This document shows, piece by piece, positions 53,046-60,927 of a stretch of DNA of 64,000 bases (positions are counted from its first letter, which is position 1; each line of letters starts with the position of its first letter). Location: contig JAGXSE010000066.1 of assembly GCA_018333865.1 (NCBI GenBank), forward strand, positions 1 to 64,000, in the 5' to 3' direction. The position numbers and the translations under genes were made by a program. The notes beneath the pieces are model-generated. The model worked only from the letters and a program-made list of their open reading frames with translations, was not told the origin of the DNA and did no database searches. This DNA is from Syntrophomonadaceae bacterium. GTDB lineage: Bacteria; Bacillota; PH28-bin88.

Positions 53046-54065
53046 ATGTCAAAAATAAAGATATGGGTAACTTTATTTATGATTGTATCGCTGACTGTCA
53101 TGGTGTTAGCCGGTTGCGGGCCTAGACAAGAACAGGGTCCGGCAGCAGTAGAAAAAGCGTGGACACCTTCGGGTACAGTAGAGATAGTGGCTCCCGGAAG
53201 TCCTGGTGGCGGATTCGACCTATTGGCTAGGAGTGTACAGAAGACGCTTGACGTAGACAACATCGTGCCTAATGACATTATTGTGATGAATAAACCAGGC
53301 GGAGGCGGTGCTGTCGGATGGGGCTACCTGCATGAAAAAAGAGGCCAGGGAGAATTTCTGGCAGTAAACTCCACTCTCCTGATCTTCAACAACCTTCTTG
53401 GTAGAAGCGAACTAACGTTTAGAGATTTTACTCCCATAGCAAACCTGCTTACCGAATGGTTAGTTGTAGCGGTAGACATCGACTCTCCTTACAAGACTAT
53501 TAAAGAGTACTTCGAAGCTATGAAAAAGAATCCCGCTGCAATGCCCATAGGCGTGGGGCCTGCGCTTGGCAATGCTGATCATATCCATTTTCTGAAGCTG
53601 GCAAAAGCTCACGGTATTGACCCCAAAACGATGAGAACTGTGGTATATCCTGGATCACTAGGTGAACTGATTCCGGCTCTGCTGGGTGGTCATGTGACGG
53701 CCATCCCTATCAGCCTGGCTGAGGGCATGGAGTATAAGAGAGCCGGGGAAGTGCGCATATTGGGCATTTCTTCCGATACGCGATTGGAAATAGCCCCTGA
53801 TGTTCCAACATGGAAAGAACAGGGGATTGATGTGGTATTTGCTCCTTGGCGCGGCATCATGGGGCCTCCGGATATGACACCTGAGCAGATAAAATTCTGG
53901 AGTGATGCAATTGCCAGGATGGTACAGCAGGAATCCTGGAAAGCAACCTTGAAAGACTTGGGGTTATTTCCCTACTATATGCCGGCTGAAGAATATAAGG
54001 CTTATCTGGAAAAAAGGACTGTAGCATTTGAAAGCCTGTTGAGAGAGGTAGGTTTGATAAATTAA
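53046..54065 (+). CDS. tctC: TctC-family solute-binding lipoprotein 2
   Basis: 339 residues from ATG 53046, preceded by AAAGGGATG. Lipobox VLAGC. The mature part shows GTVEIVAPGSPGGGFDLLARSVQ, PGGGGAVGWGYL and the acid-binding loop VVYPGSLGELIPALLGGHV. Unlike the 8438 protein it has no Pro/Ala linker and a normal length. Codon use and base composition look more AT-rich than the neighbours, hinting at separate acquisition. Confidence 0.9.
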   Translation: MSKIKIWVTLFMIVSLTVMVLAGCGPRQEQGPAAVEKAWTPSGTVEIVAPGSPGGGFDLLARSVQKTLDVDNIVPNDIIVMNKPGGGGAVGWGYLHEKRGQGEFLAVNSTLLIFNNLLGRSELTFRDFTPIANLLTEWLVVAVDIDSPYKTIKEYFEAMKKNPAAMPIGVGPALGNADHIHFLKLAKAHGIDPKTMRTVVYPGSLGELIPALLGGHVTAIPISLAEGMEYKRAGEVRILGISSDTRLEIAPDVPTWKEQGIDVVFAPWRGIMGPPDMTPEQIKFWSDAIARMVQQESWKATLKDLGLFPYYMPAEEYKAYLEKRTVAFESLLREVGLIN

Positions 54066-54130
54066 AAATAATAATAATAATTATCTGAACAAGCTTTCTA
54101 TTCTAAGCTTTACCTGACTGATTTTCATAT

Positions 54131-54285
54131 AAACTATCAAATTGCCTCAGGAAGCAGACTGCTTTGACTCCAATTTATCACAGGATGGAGTGTTTGGTGT
54201 GGAGAAGAAGTAGTAAAAAACATAAACCCATTCTTTTTTAGGGATATGTTTTAAAAAGTTCTATCCTGAGGCTCTTTGATAGTTT
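54131..54285 (+). promoter_or_regulatory. Structured spacer RNA/terminator between tctC and tctB 2
   Basis: Arms 54131-54152 and 54264-54285 pair over 10 plus 9 base pairs with a 3x3 internal loop (AAACTATCAA..GCCTCAGGA). Inside, AAACATA-CCC pairs with GGG-TATGTTT near 54220-54252. A T-run follows the last arm, so it could act as an attenuator before tctB. Confidence 0.6.
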
Positions 54286-54330
54286 TTTTATAAAACAAGT
54301 TTCCAAACAAATTTACGGATGGTGAAATAA

Positions 54331-54801
54331 ATGAGCAATAATGCGCTGACCGGAATAATTTCAATCATCCTTGGCACATTTTACTACTTTATGTCTATGC
54401 AAATACCTGTGGTAACCATAGGAGATCTGGTAGGACCCAGATTATTTCCGCAAATTGTTGCCGCAATCGCTGTCATAAGTGGTGTGTTGCTGTTATTAGG
54501 TGAAATCATATCAAAGAACAAGAAAAAACAGAAGATATTATGGGATTTTCAAGAAAGAAAAGATGTATATATCAGGATTGTGCTTACTGTTGTTGCTGGT
54601 TTAATTTACGGTTTTTTATTAGTCCCGTTGGGATATATACTTTCGACAATCCTTTTTATGAGCATGATCATGCTGATAATTAACGGTACCCGGCGGATTT
54701 TTGAAAGCATCAGTTTTTGCTTGGCTTTTTCGATAATAACATACGTAGCATTTGCTATGTTATTGAACATAGGCCTTCCTCGCGGCATTTTAGCGTTCTA
54801 G
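54331..54801 (+). CDS. tctB: TctB small membrane subunit 2
   Basis: 156 residues with about four helices; VVTIGDLVGPRLFPQIVAAIAV matches the conserved first loop of TctB. It partners TctA just downstream. The ATG has no strong upstream GGAGG site, a weak GGATGG precedes it. The gene lies 265 bases after tctC behind the structured spacer. Confidence 0.87.
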   Translation: MSNNALTGIISIILGTFYYFMSMQIPVVTIGDLVGPRLFPQIVAAIAVISGVLLLLGEIISKNKKKQKILWDFQERKDVYIRIVLTVVAGLIYGFLLVPLGYILSTILFMSMIMLIINGTRRIFESISFCLAFSIITYVAFAMLLNIGLPRGILAF

Positions 54802-54819
54802 AAAGGAGTGAGATAACGG

Positions 54820-56325
54820 TTGGATACAATATTCCAGAATCTGGCACTGGGTTTTCAGCAAGCATTTACTCTTGAAAATATAATCTGGATTTTCATCGGA
54901 GGCCTTCTGGGAACTATAGTAGGTATGTTGCCTGGCATTGGGCCTTCAAGCGGTATTGCAATTCTCATTCCCATCATTTATGGCATGAACCCTACCACTG
55001 CTCTGATAACCATGACCGCAGTTTACTATGGTGCCATGTTCGGCGGCTCCAGGGCTTCTATCCTGATCAATACTCCAGGTGATTCATCCTCAATAGTGAC
55101 TTGCTTTGACGGTTACCCGATGACTAAAAATGGCCAGGCTGGAAAAGCGTTGGCTATTACAGCTATTGCATCTTTTATAGGTGCTATAATGGGTATAATC
55201 ATGATCATATTTTTGACACAGCCGGTAGCAAGCGCTGCTCTAAAGTTCGGTCCTGCTGAAAGGTTTTCACTGATGCTTTTTGCCCTTACTGCTGCTGTGG
55301 TCCTTTCTGAGGGGAATATCCTAAAAGGATTTTTTTCTATGGCCATAGGATTTATGCTCAGTACCGTGGGTATGGATCCTCAGACTGGCGCTTTTAGATA
55401 TACATTTGGGATAATAGAACTGCATGATGGCATAGATTTTCTTGTGGCTATGATTGGCCTTTTTGCTGTGGCAGAGGTATTCAGAAATTATAAAGACATT
55501 GATTTGCGATTTAATTTTGATAGCAGAACCATCGGCAAGGTGATGATCACAATTGAAGATTTTAAAAAATGTTTTATACCGATGCTGAGAAACACTCCGC
55601 TAGGATTTGTAGTAGGAGTGCTGCCTGGCATGGGTGGTGCGATAGCAACTTTTATGACTTATGCCATGGAAAAGCAATTAAGCAGGCATCCCGAAAAATT
55701 TGGCAAAGGGGCCATTGAAGGAGTGGCAGCACCAGAAGCTTCAAATAATGCCTCTGCCTGTGGCGCAATGGTTCCCCTGCTGACGCTTGGCATACCAGGT
55801 TCCCCATCAACCGCTGTGATGCTGGGTGCTCTGATGTTGCTTGGTGTAAAGCCAGGACCGCTTCTTTTCCAGGAACGTCCTGAGATAGCATGGGGTCTTA
55901 TTTCGGCCATGGTTTTAGTTGCCGTCGTGCTTCTGATTATTAACCTTCCGCTGGTTGTGCCAATGGTACAGCTCTTAAAGATCCCTCAAAGGCTAATGTT
56001 GCCGCTTATACTGGGGCTTGGATTTATGGGGGCATATTTCCTGAACTACAGCTCATTTGATTTTATTCTGCTTTCTTTATTTGGTATTTGTGGATATTTT
56101 ATGTCAAAATTGGAGATTCCCATCCCTCCTTTGGTACTTGCGCTCATCCTGGGTAGCTTTACAGAGCAGTCCTTTAGAAATGCGATGGTCATCTCTAACC
56201 TGGATATTTCTATATTTTTCACAAGACCCATTTCCCTTGCTTTAATTATTTTAGCGGTTATATCAGTTATGTATGCTGTACATCGAGAAATAAAGATCGC
56301 CCAAAAGAGATCTAGGGAATTTTAG
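54820..56325 (+). CDS. tctA: TctA large membrane subunit 2
   Basis: 501 residues, 11-12 helices. GMLPGIGPSSGIAILIPIIYG, GGSRASILINTPGDSSSI and GVLPGMGGAIATFMTYAMEK are the family signatures. The start is TTG after AAAGGAG. Clearly homologous to but distinct from the 6238 gene. Completes the tctCBA set between two RelE copies. Confidence 0.92.
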   Translation: MDTIFQNLALGFQQAFTLENIIWIFIGGLLGTIVGMLPGIGPSSGIAILIPIIYGMNPTTALITMTAVYYGAMFGGSRASILINTPGDSSSIVTCFDGYPMTKNGQAGKALAITAIASFIGAIMGIIMIIFLTQPVASAALKFGPAERFSLMLFALTAAVVLSEGNILKGFFSMAIGFMLSTVGMDPQTGAFRYTFGIIELHDGIDFLVAMIGLFAVAEVFRNYKDIDLRFNFDSRTIGKVMITIEDFKKCFIPMLRNTPLGFVVGVLPGMGGAIATFMTYAMEKQLSRHPEKFGKGAIEGVAAPEASNNASACGAMVPLLTLGIPGSPSTAVMLGALMLLGVKPGPLLFQERPEIAWGLISAMVLVAVVLLIINLPLVVPMVQLLKIPQRLMLPLILGLGFMGAYFLNYSSFDFILLSLFGICGYFMSKLEIPIPPLVLALILGSFTEQSFRNAMVISNLDISIFFTRPISLALIILAVISVMYAVHREIKIAQKRSREF

Positions 56326-56416
56326 GGTGCACGAAATGTTGTTATTTACTTAAATTGGTCGCTTGATGGTACAAAATGTTTTGCGCAGTACTCCGGTCTT
56401 TTTGACCTTGTCTGTA

Positions 56417-56734
56417 CTATAAAAGCCACCCATAGTCCTGACGCGTATCGACAACTGCATCAACATACACTACATTTTCCTTGATCTGATATATCAGCAG
56501 ATAACGCTTTTCAAACAAAAGTTTTCGATATTTTCCAGTCGGGATCAGTGGGTCTTTCAACCAGGGATTTCTTTCGGGAAACACCTCAAGTGATTTTGCT
56601 TTCTCATAAAATGTTTCCATTAACCGCAATGCCGCAGATTCGCTGACCTGCGCCAGAAACCGCGCATGGGAAACCAGCATCTGCGTGGCTTCATCCGAAA
56701 CAACTATGTCATAGCGTCTATTTTTGTTGTCCAC
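56417..56734 (-). CDS. RelE/ParE-superfamily toxin
   Basis: 105 residues: YDIVVSDEATQMLVSHARFLAQ at the start and FEKRYLLIYQIKENVVYVDAVVDTRQDY at the end match ParE/RelE toxins with a C-terminal basic strand pair. It overlaps the upstream antitoxin gene by 17 bases, a common type II arrangement. An internally deleted second copy lies at 52505-52652, on the other side of the tct operon. RelE-type (mRNA cleavage) or ParE-type (gyrase) action cannot be decided here. Confidence 0.87.
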   Translation of the reverse strand: MDNKNRRYDIVVSDEATQMLVSHARFLAQVSESAALRLMETFYEKAKSLEVFPERNPWLKDPLIPTGKYRKLLFEKRYLLIYQIKENVVYVDAVVDTRQDYGWLL

Positions 56735-57011
56735 TCACAACCTCCCGGATAGCGGCCTGCATCATGGTAGCAACCTCGTCAACAGAATAACCGGGCTTCC
56801 CGTACAGCCTGCCTTCCTCAGCAGCTATTAGATTTTCCCTTAGCCGAAGCATACTTTCCCTTCTAGCAAAAGTATCCAAATCCATTACTACGAGGTCGCC
56901 CTCACCGTTTTTAGTCAGAAAAACGGGTGCTCCTGTCCGCTTGCATAAATCGGAAATTTCATTGTAGTTTTTGCGGATCGCCGCAGACGGCTTAATGTTC
57001 AAAGCTATCAC
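56718..57011 (-). CDS. Phd/YefM-family antitoxin
   Basis: 97 residues. PSAAIRKNYNEISDLCKRTGAPVFLTKNGEGDLVVMDLDTF is the conserved Phd/YefM DNA-binding fold; the remainder is the toxin-wrapping helix. It neutralises the downstream toxin and represses the pair. A GATAAT-like promoter is likely in the AT-rich stretch 57012-57060. Confidence 0.88.
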   Translation of the reverse strand: MIALNIKPSAAIRKNYNEISDLCKRTGAPVFLTKNGEGDLVVMDLDTFARRESMLRLRENLIAAEEGRLYGKPGYSVDEVATMMQAAIREVVSGQQK

Positions 57012-57161
57012 CTCTTTGTGTAGTAATATTATATGCTTATAGTATGCTTATTATATTACCATTAAACCGATATGTCTATTATCGAAGCCCGCAAGGAAAG
57101 CCTAGGATAAGAACAAAAATGTTAAAAATCAAGACCTGACCCCTATAGTTGACCCAGGAAC

Positions 57162-57269
57162 TGTCAAAACTACGGCGAACATCATCAAATTAGGAATGAT
57201 GTCTTTAGCAAGAAACTGGTTGAAGAATATAAAAATGCGGACTGCCGGGCTGCAATTTCTGAATTATAG
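57162..57269 (+). pseudogene. Possible C-terminal gene remnant
   Basis: A 35-codon frame open from a TGA just upstream, without a start codon, reading NYGEHHQIRND then FSKKLVEEYKNADCRAAISEL and TAG. Codon use looks coding-like, but I do not recognise the family. The surrounding 57012-57296 spacer has no other gene. Confidence 0.3.
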
Positions 57270-57296
57270 GCTTAGGAGTCTTGGGGGATGTAATAA

Positions 57297-57602
57297 ATGA
57301 GTGATTGCTCTGGGTTTTGGGTCTACATGTTGAAATGCTGCGACGGCACCTTGTACACCGGCCAGACCAACGATCTATCCCGCCGGGTGCTTTTGCATAA
57401 CGCCGGGAAAGGAGCCACTTATACCAGAGGGCGGCTCCCTGCAACACTCGTTTACGCTGAAAAAATGGCCAGCCGGGGAGATGCTTTAAGAAAAGAAAAG
57501 GAGATTCGCAAGCTGCCTAGAAGAAAAAAAGAATTGCTGCTTAAAATCGGAGCAGGATCATTGATAGAAACACAAGTCTTAAGCAAGCAGACGAACACCT
57601 AA
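57297..57602 (+). CDS. GIY-YIG nuclease-superfamily protein (YhbQ/UPF0213 type)
   Basis: 101 residues. FWVYMLKCCDGTLYTGQTNDLSRRVLLHNAGKGATYTRGRLPATLVYAEK is the complete GIY-YIG-like domain (VYML..LYTG, catalytic Arg, later Glu). Small single-domain members are proposed DNA repair or RNA-related nucleases. Preceded by GGGGG. Its 3' end overlaps the convergent DUF401 gene by 24 bases. Confidence 0.9.
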   Translation: MSDCSGFWVYMLKCCDGTLYTGQTNDLSRRVLLHNAGKGATYTRGRLPATLVYAEKMASRGDALRKEKEIRKLPRRKKELLLKIGAGSLIETQVLSKQTNT

Positions 57603-58799
57603 AAAGAAAAGGGCTGCAATCCCAGCCAGTAAAACCAGCTGAATGGCCCAGTATTCCCGGTAAATTTGCATCAGCTTAATTCCAAAATGGTCGTTAGTCA
57701 ACACCTGGCACACATGTAAAGGTGAAACCATATAAGAGATCAAACCGACAGCGTACAGGACAACCACGTAAAAAAGCTTGGTATCAAGCGGAACCAAAGG
57801 CATCAGCAAAGGAAAGACCAAAGCCACACAAGTGGTGGGATCAGCCGTAAAAAAACCGACTACCAAAGGCACAAGAAAAACTAAGATGTTAAAGGGGATC
57901 CCATAATTCACAATGCTGTGCAATAGGTTAGGCAATGCCTCGATACTTTGTACGGTCTTCGCAAAAACAAGAATGGCGCACATGGTCATAATCAGATCCA
58001 GCCTAATCCCCCTGATCACTGTTTGAAACTTGAAGTTAGGATGGCCAAAGGCAAAGAACAAACAGAGGATTAAACCTAACAACAACGACAAGTCAAGCCT
58101 CAGACCAAAGGCACTCCCTGCTAAAATGGCGCTAAGGGGTGATGAATAGAATAAAAAATCCCGGCCAGCCAGCAGGCGATTTGGTTTTTGACCATTTCCA
58201 TCTTCTTTTACCTGTGCTTTCCGCAATAAAAACCAGTACCCGGCCAAAAAACCCAGGATTGTCAAAGGAGCCTGGGCCTTGACCAAATCAAATAAGGGTA
58301 TAGCTGAGAAACTGGCCGCCAAGAAGTAGTGAGCGCGAAACGGCATTACCCAAATGCTGACGTGGCGGAAAATAATGTTGATTGCCGCCAGGCGGGCATT
58401 GCTCAAGTCCGTGCTTGTGCCGACCTGGCCCACTAGCGGAGCAGAGATGATCGCCCCGCCAGTAACCGGGATGCCTCCGGCCAGGGCCGGGATACCCATC
58501 AGGGTTAGCTTGGGATTATGTAAAAAATCTGCCAGTTTTTCAACCATCCGCTCCAAGAGATTGATCGAGGACATAACCGAGATCATCATCGATACAATGG
58601 TTACGGCTAGAACTAACTCCAAGGTCTTGGGTGCTGACAGGGCCAAGCCAACTATCTTAACTGTATCGATTAAGCCATTGCCATTAGCGATGCTTAAAAT
58701 GACCGATCCGCCAAGAAGTCCCCAATGCAGCTGGTGTCCTTTTTGGATGAGATAAATGATAGTAGCCATAACTATAATTAATATAACTACAGAAAGCAT
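57579..58799 (-). CDS. DUF401-family membrane transporter-like protein
   Basis: 406 residues, about 10-12 helices, related to gluconate/citrate-type permeases (IT superfamily). GGIPVTGGAIISAPLVGQVGT and FFTADPTTCVALVFPLLMPLVP are symmetrical re-entrant-like loops. Substrate unknown. It is divergent from the HpcH/HpaI aldolase gene with a 269-base gap, so the two may share regulation. Confidence 0.82.
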   Translation of the reverse strand: MLSVVILIIVMATIIYLIQKGHQLHWGLLGGSVILSIANGNGLIDTVKIVGLALSAPKTLELVLAVTIVSMMISVMSSINLLERMVEKLADFLHNPKLTLMGIPALAGGIPVTGGAIISAPLVGQVGTSTDLSNARLAAINIIFRHVSIWVMPFRAHYFLAASFSAIPLFDLVKAQAPLTILGFLAGYWFLLRKAQVKEDGNGQKPNRLLAGRDFLFYSSPLSAILAGSAFGLRLDLSLLLGLILCLFFAFGHPNFKFQTVIRGIRLDLIMTMCAILVFAKTVQSIEALPNLLHSIVNYGIPFNILVFLVPLVVGFFTADPTTCVALVFPLLMPLVPLDTKLFYVVVLYAVGLISYMVSPLHVCQVLTNDHFGIKLMQIYREYWAIQLVLLAGIAALFFLGVRLLA

Positions 58800-58856
58800 A
58801 GGGCAGATCTCCTGTACATCTATTTGTTCGTTATGAATTCACTTTAACAAAGAAAT

Positions 58857-58943
58857 GGTTTGGAGGCAATTTGAAATAGCCGCGGCCTCAAACCGTTTAG
58901 GCGAATTTTTAGCCATAAAGCCGGTTTTTTCCATAATCGGCTT
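58857..58943. promoter_or_regulatory. Two inverted repeats in the DUF401/aldolase divergent region
   Basis: GGTTTGGAGGC (58857) pairs with GCCTCAAACC (58885) with one bulge; AAGCCG (58918) pairs with CGGCTT (58938) over a 14-base loop. Positioned between divergent genes, they are candidate operators or leader hairpins. No regulator gene lies adjacent. Confidence 0.3.
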
Positions 58944-59068
58944 ATATCTAAAAATTCCAATTGTTCCTGTGTGGTGTTTTTGTGCAGAGAATTAAAGCAG
59001 GAAAAAAGAAGAAACTGTAGAAATTGTCAGGCATCATAGCAGAAACCACTGATTGGAGATGAAACAAA

Positions 59069-59851
59069 TTGCCAGTATTTGATACCCGTTTTCGCAGCTG
59101 CCTCCGGGAAAACCGCCCTTTAGTAGGCTTCTTTACCGGCATTACCAGCCCCGCCCTGGTCGAAATGGCCGGCTACGCTAACTTTGACTTTGTAATCATT
59201 GATAATGAACACGGCCCTGCCGGTATTGAAACAACGGAGCACATGATCCGGGCGGCCCGCAGCGCCGGGATTGTACCCCTGGTGCGGATGTCCGGCGCCA
59301 ACCCCCAGGAGATTTTGCGGACACTGGACATCGGCGCTGCCGGTGTTCAGGTGCCCCAGGTCAATACTAGAGAGCAAGCCAAGCTGGTTGTAGATGCCGT
59401 TAAGTTTCCGCCGATGGGCAACCGGGGTGTAGCTTATTCTACCCGGGCTGGTGGTTATGGTTTTTTTGGCGGGCTGGAACATATTCAAGCCTCCAATGAG
59501 CATACTGTGGTTATAACTCATATCGAAACAGTGGAAGCAGTAAATAATCTGGAGGCCATCCTGACAGTTAAAGGTATCGACGTCCTGTTCGTTGGCCCAT
59601 CGGATCTTTCGGTATCCATGGGTTATCCCGGCAACCCAGGTCACCCGGAGGTTCAGGCTACTATTGCCAGTTGCCTGAAACGGATTGCTGCAGCGGGTAT
59701 CACACCCGGGGTCCTGATCACTAATAAAGATGAATTCCACAAATATGCTGCTCTCGGCGCCCGTTTCATGCCGATAATGGCCACAACGGTAATCATCGGG
59801 GCAATGAAAGGGCTGATTGCCGGTACTAAAGAAACCCTAGGTATAAAATAG
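59069..59851 (+). CDS. HpcH/HpaI-family aldolase
   Basis: 260 residues, class II pyruvate-dependent aldolase. DFVIIDNEHGPAGIETTEHMIRAARSAG and a metal-ligand Glu in ITHIETVEAVNNLE, Asp in GPSDLSVSMG are present. It reversibly splits 2-keto-4-hydroxy acids to pyruvate plus aldehyde. TTG start with GGAGAT upstream. Divergent neighbour is a possible organic-acid permease, suggesting linked uptake and cleavage. Confidence 0.9.
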   Translation: MPVFDTRFRSCLRENRPLVGFFTGITSPALVEMAGYANFDFVIIDNEHGPAGIETTEHMIRAARSAGIVPLVRMSGANPQEILRTLDIGAAGVQVPQVNTREQAKLVVDAVKFPPMGNRGVAYSTRAGGYGFFGGLEHIQASNEHTVVITHIETVEAVNNLEAILTVKGIDVLFVGPSDLSVSMGYPGNPGHPEVQATIASCLKRIAAAGITPGVLITNKDEFHKYAALGARFMPIMATTVIIGAMKGLIAGTKETLGIK

Positions 59852-59925
59852 CGGGAGAGTTTTATGGACGGCATTAAATCATTAAGGCCCGCTTAGGATT
59901 TTTGTTTGAAGGCTGGAAAGAGAAG

Positions 59926-60924
59926 ATGATCTTGTATAAAGGCCAGCAACCGCGCCACCTTCTGCTGTTTGTTTTTCTTGCTTTGTTGCCCGCAATTTTA
60001 TCTCTTGTGACAGGATGTTTTGCTGCGCCAAAAGAACGGATCGATCAAAAAAAAGCCCATCCAAGCCAGAATACACAAGCGGATCAGGAAAAAACTCCGG
60101 ATAAAAGCGACGTGTTGCCTGTTTTACGACTTTCTACAACCACGATTGCACCTGGGGATATTTTTATCCTGTACCTTGAACATGCTACTAAGAATGACGT
60201 CCTGGAGTTCCATACCTCTTTTGCCGAAAAGAACCCCCTGTTTTTTGACTATCCAGCAGGCAAGATGGCTATTTTAGGAGTAAACTACCGCACTGTTCCC
60301 GGGGAGTACTATGTTCAAACTAAGCTATCCAGAAACGGTGAAACGATCCTAAATGCACGAAAGACTGTCTTAGTAACCCCAAAAGAATTCCCTGCCCAGT
60401 TCCTAAGAGTAACCCAAACGCAGCAAGCCATGCGCTGTGACAAGCTCTGGCAGGAAGACCGGGTTCATATTATCAGAGCCAGATCAAGCACAGCACCAAT
60501 GCCTCTGTGGCAAGGCGCCTTTTTGATGCCTGTAGAAGGAAGAATTTCTACCGGGTTTGGGGTGTTCCGCTATATTAACAATATAGAATCAGGCAGGCAT
60601 TCCGGCATCGATATCGCAGCCCCCGCCGGAACCCCCATTAAAGCAGCCAACAGAGGGTTGGTTACCTTATCCAAGTCCCTGAATGTGGTTGGCAAAACCG
60701 TCATTATTGACCACGGGCTGAACCTTTACAGCGCCTATTCTCACCTCAACCGTCTCCTGGTGGAAGAAGGTGCTTTGGTAGAAAAAGGAGATATTATCGG
60801 AGAGGTCGGCTCTACCGGTTTCTCTACCGGTCCCCACCTCCACTGGACCATCAGCGTAGGCTCTGTCTTCGTCAACCCCTGGTTGTTCCTCGCAGAAGAC
60901 CCTTTATTAAGGCACTCAGACTGA
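59926..60924 (+). CDS. M23 (LytM)-family peptidase lipoprotein
   Basis: 332 residues. ATG 59926, after GGAAAGAGAAG, opens a lipoprotein signal (lipobox LVTGC); TTG 59902 is an alternative. A beta-rich middle region precedes the M23 domain: GRHSGIDIAAPAGTPIKAA, HGLNLYSAYSHL and GPHLHW carry the zinc ligands His, Asp, His. It cleaves peptidoglycan cross-bridges, perhaps during sporulation or wall growth. It ends three bases from convergent hflX, leaving no room for a terminator. Confidence 0.9.
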   Translation: MILYKGQQPRHLLLFVFLALLPAILSLVTGCFAAPKERIDQKKAHPSQNTQADQEKTPDKSDVLPVLRLSTTTIAPGDIFILYLEHATKNDVLEFHTSFAEKNPLFFDYPAGKMAILGVNYRTVPGEYYVQTKLSRNGETILNARKTVLVTPKEFPAQFLRVTQTQQAMRCDKLWQEDRVHIIRARSSTAPMPLWQGAFLMPVEGRISTGFGVFRYINNIESGRHSGIDIAAPAGTPIKAANRGLVTLSKSLNVVGKTVIIDHGLNLYSAYSHLNRLLVEEGALVEKGDIIGEVGSTGFSTGPHLHWTISVGSVFVNPWLFLAEDPLLRHSD

Positions 60925-60927
60925 CTA

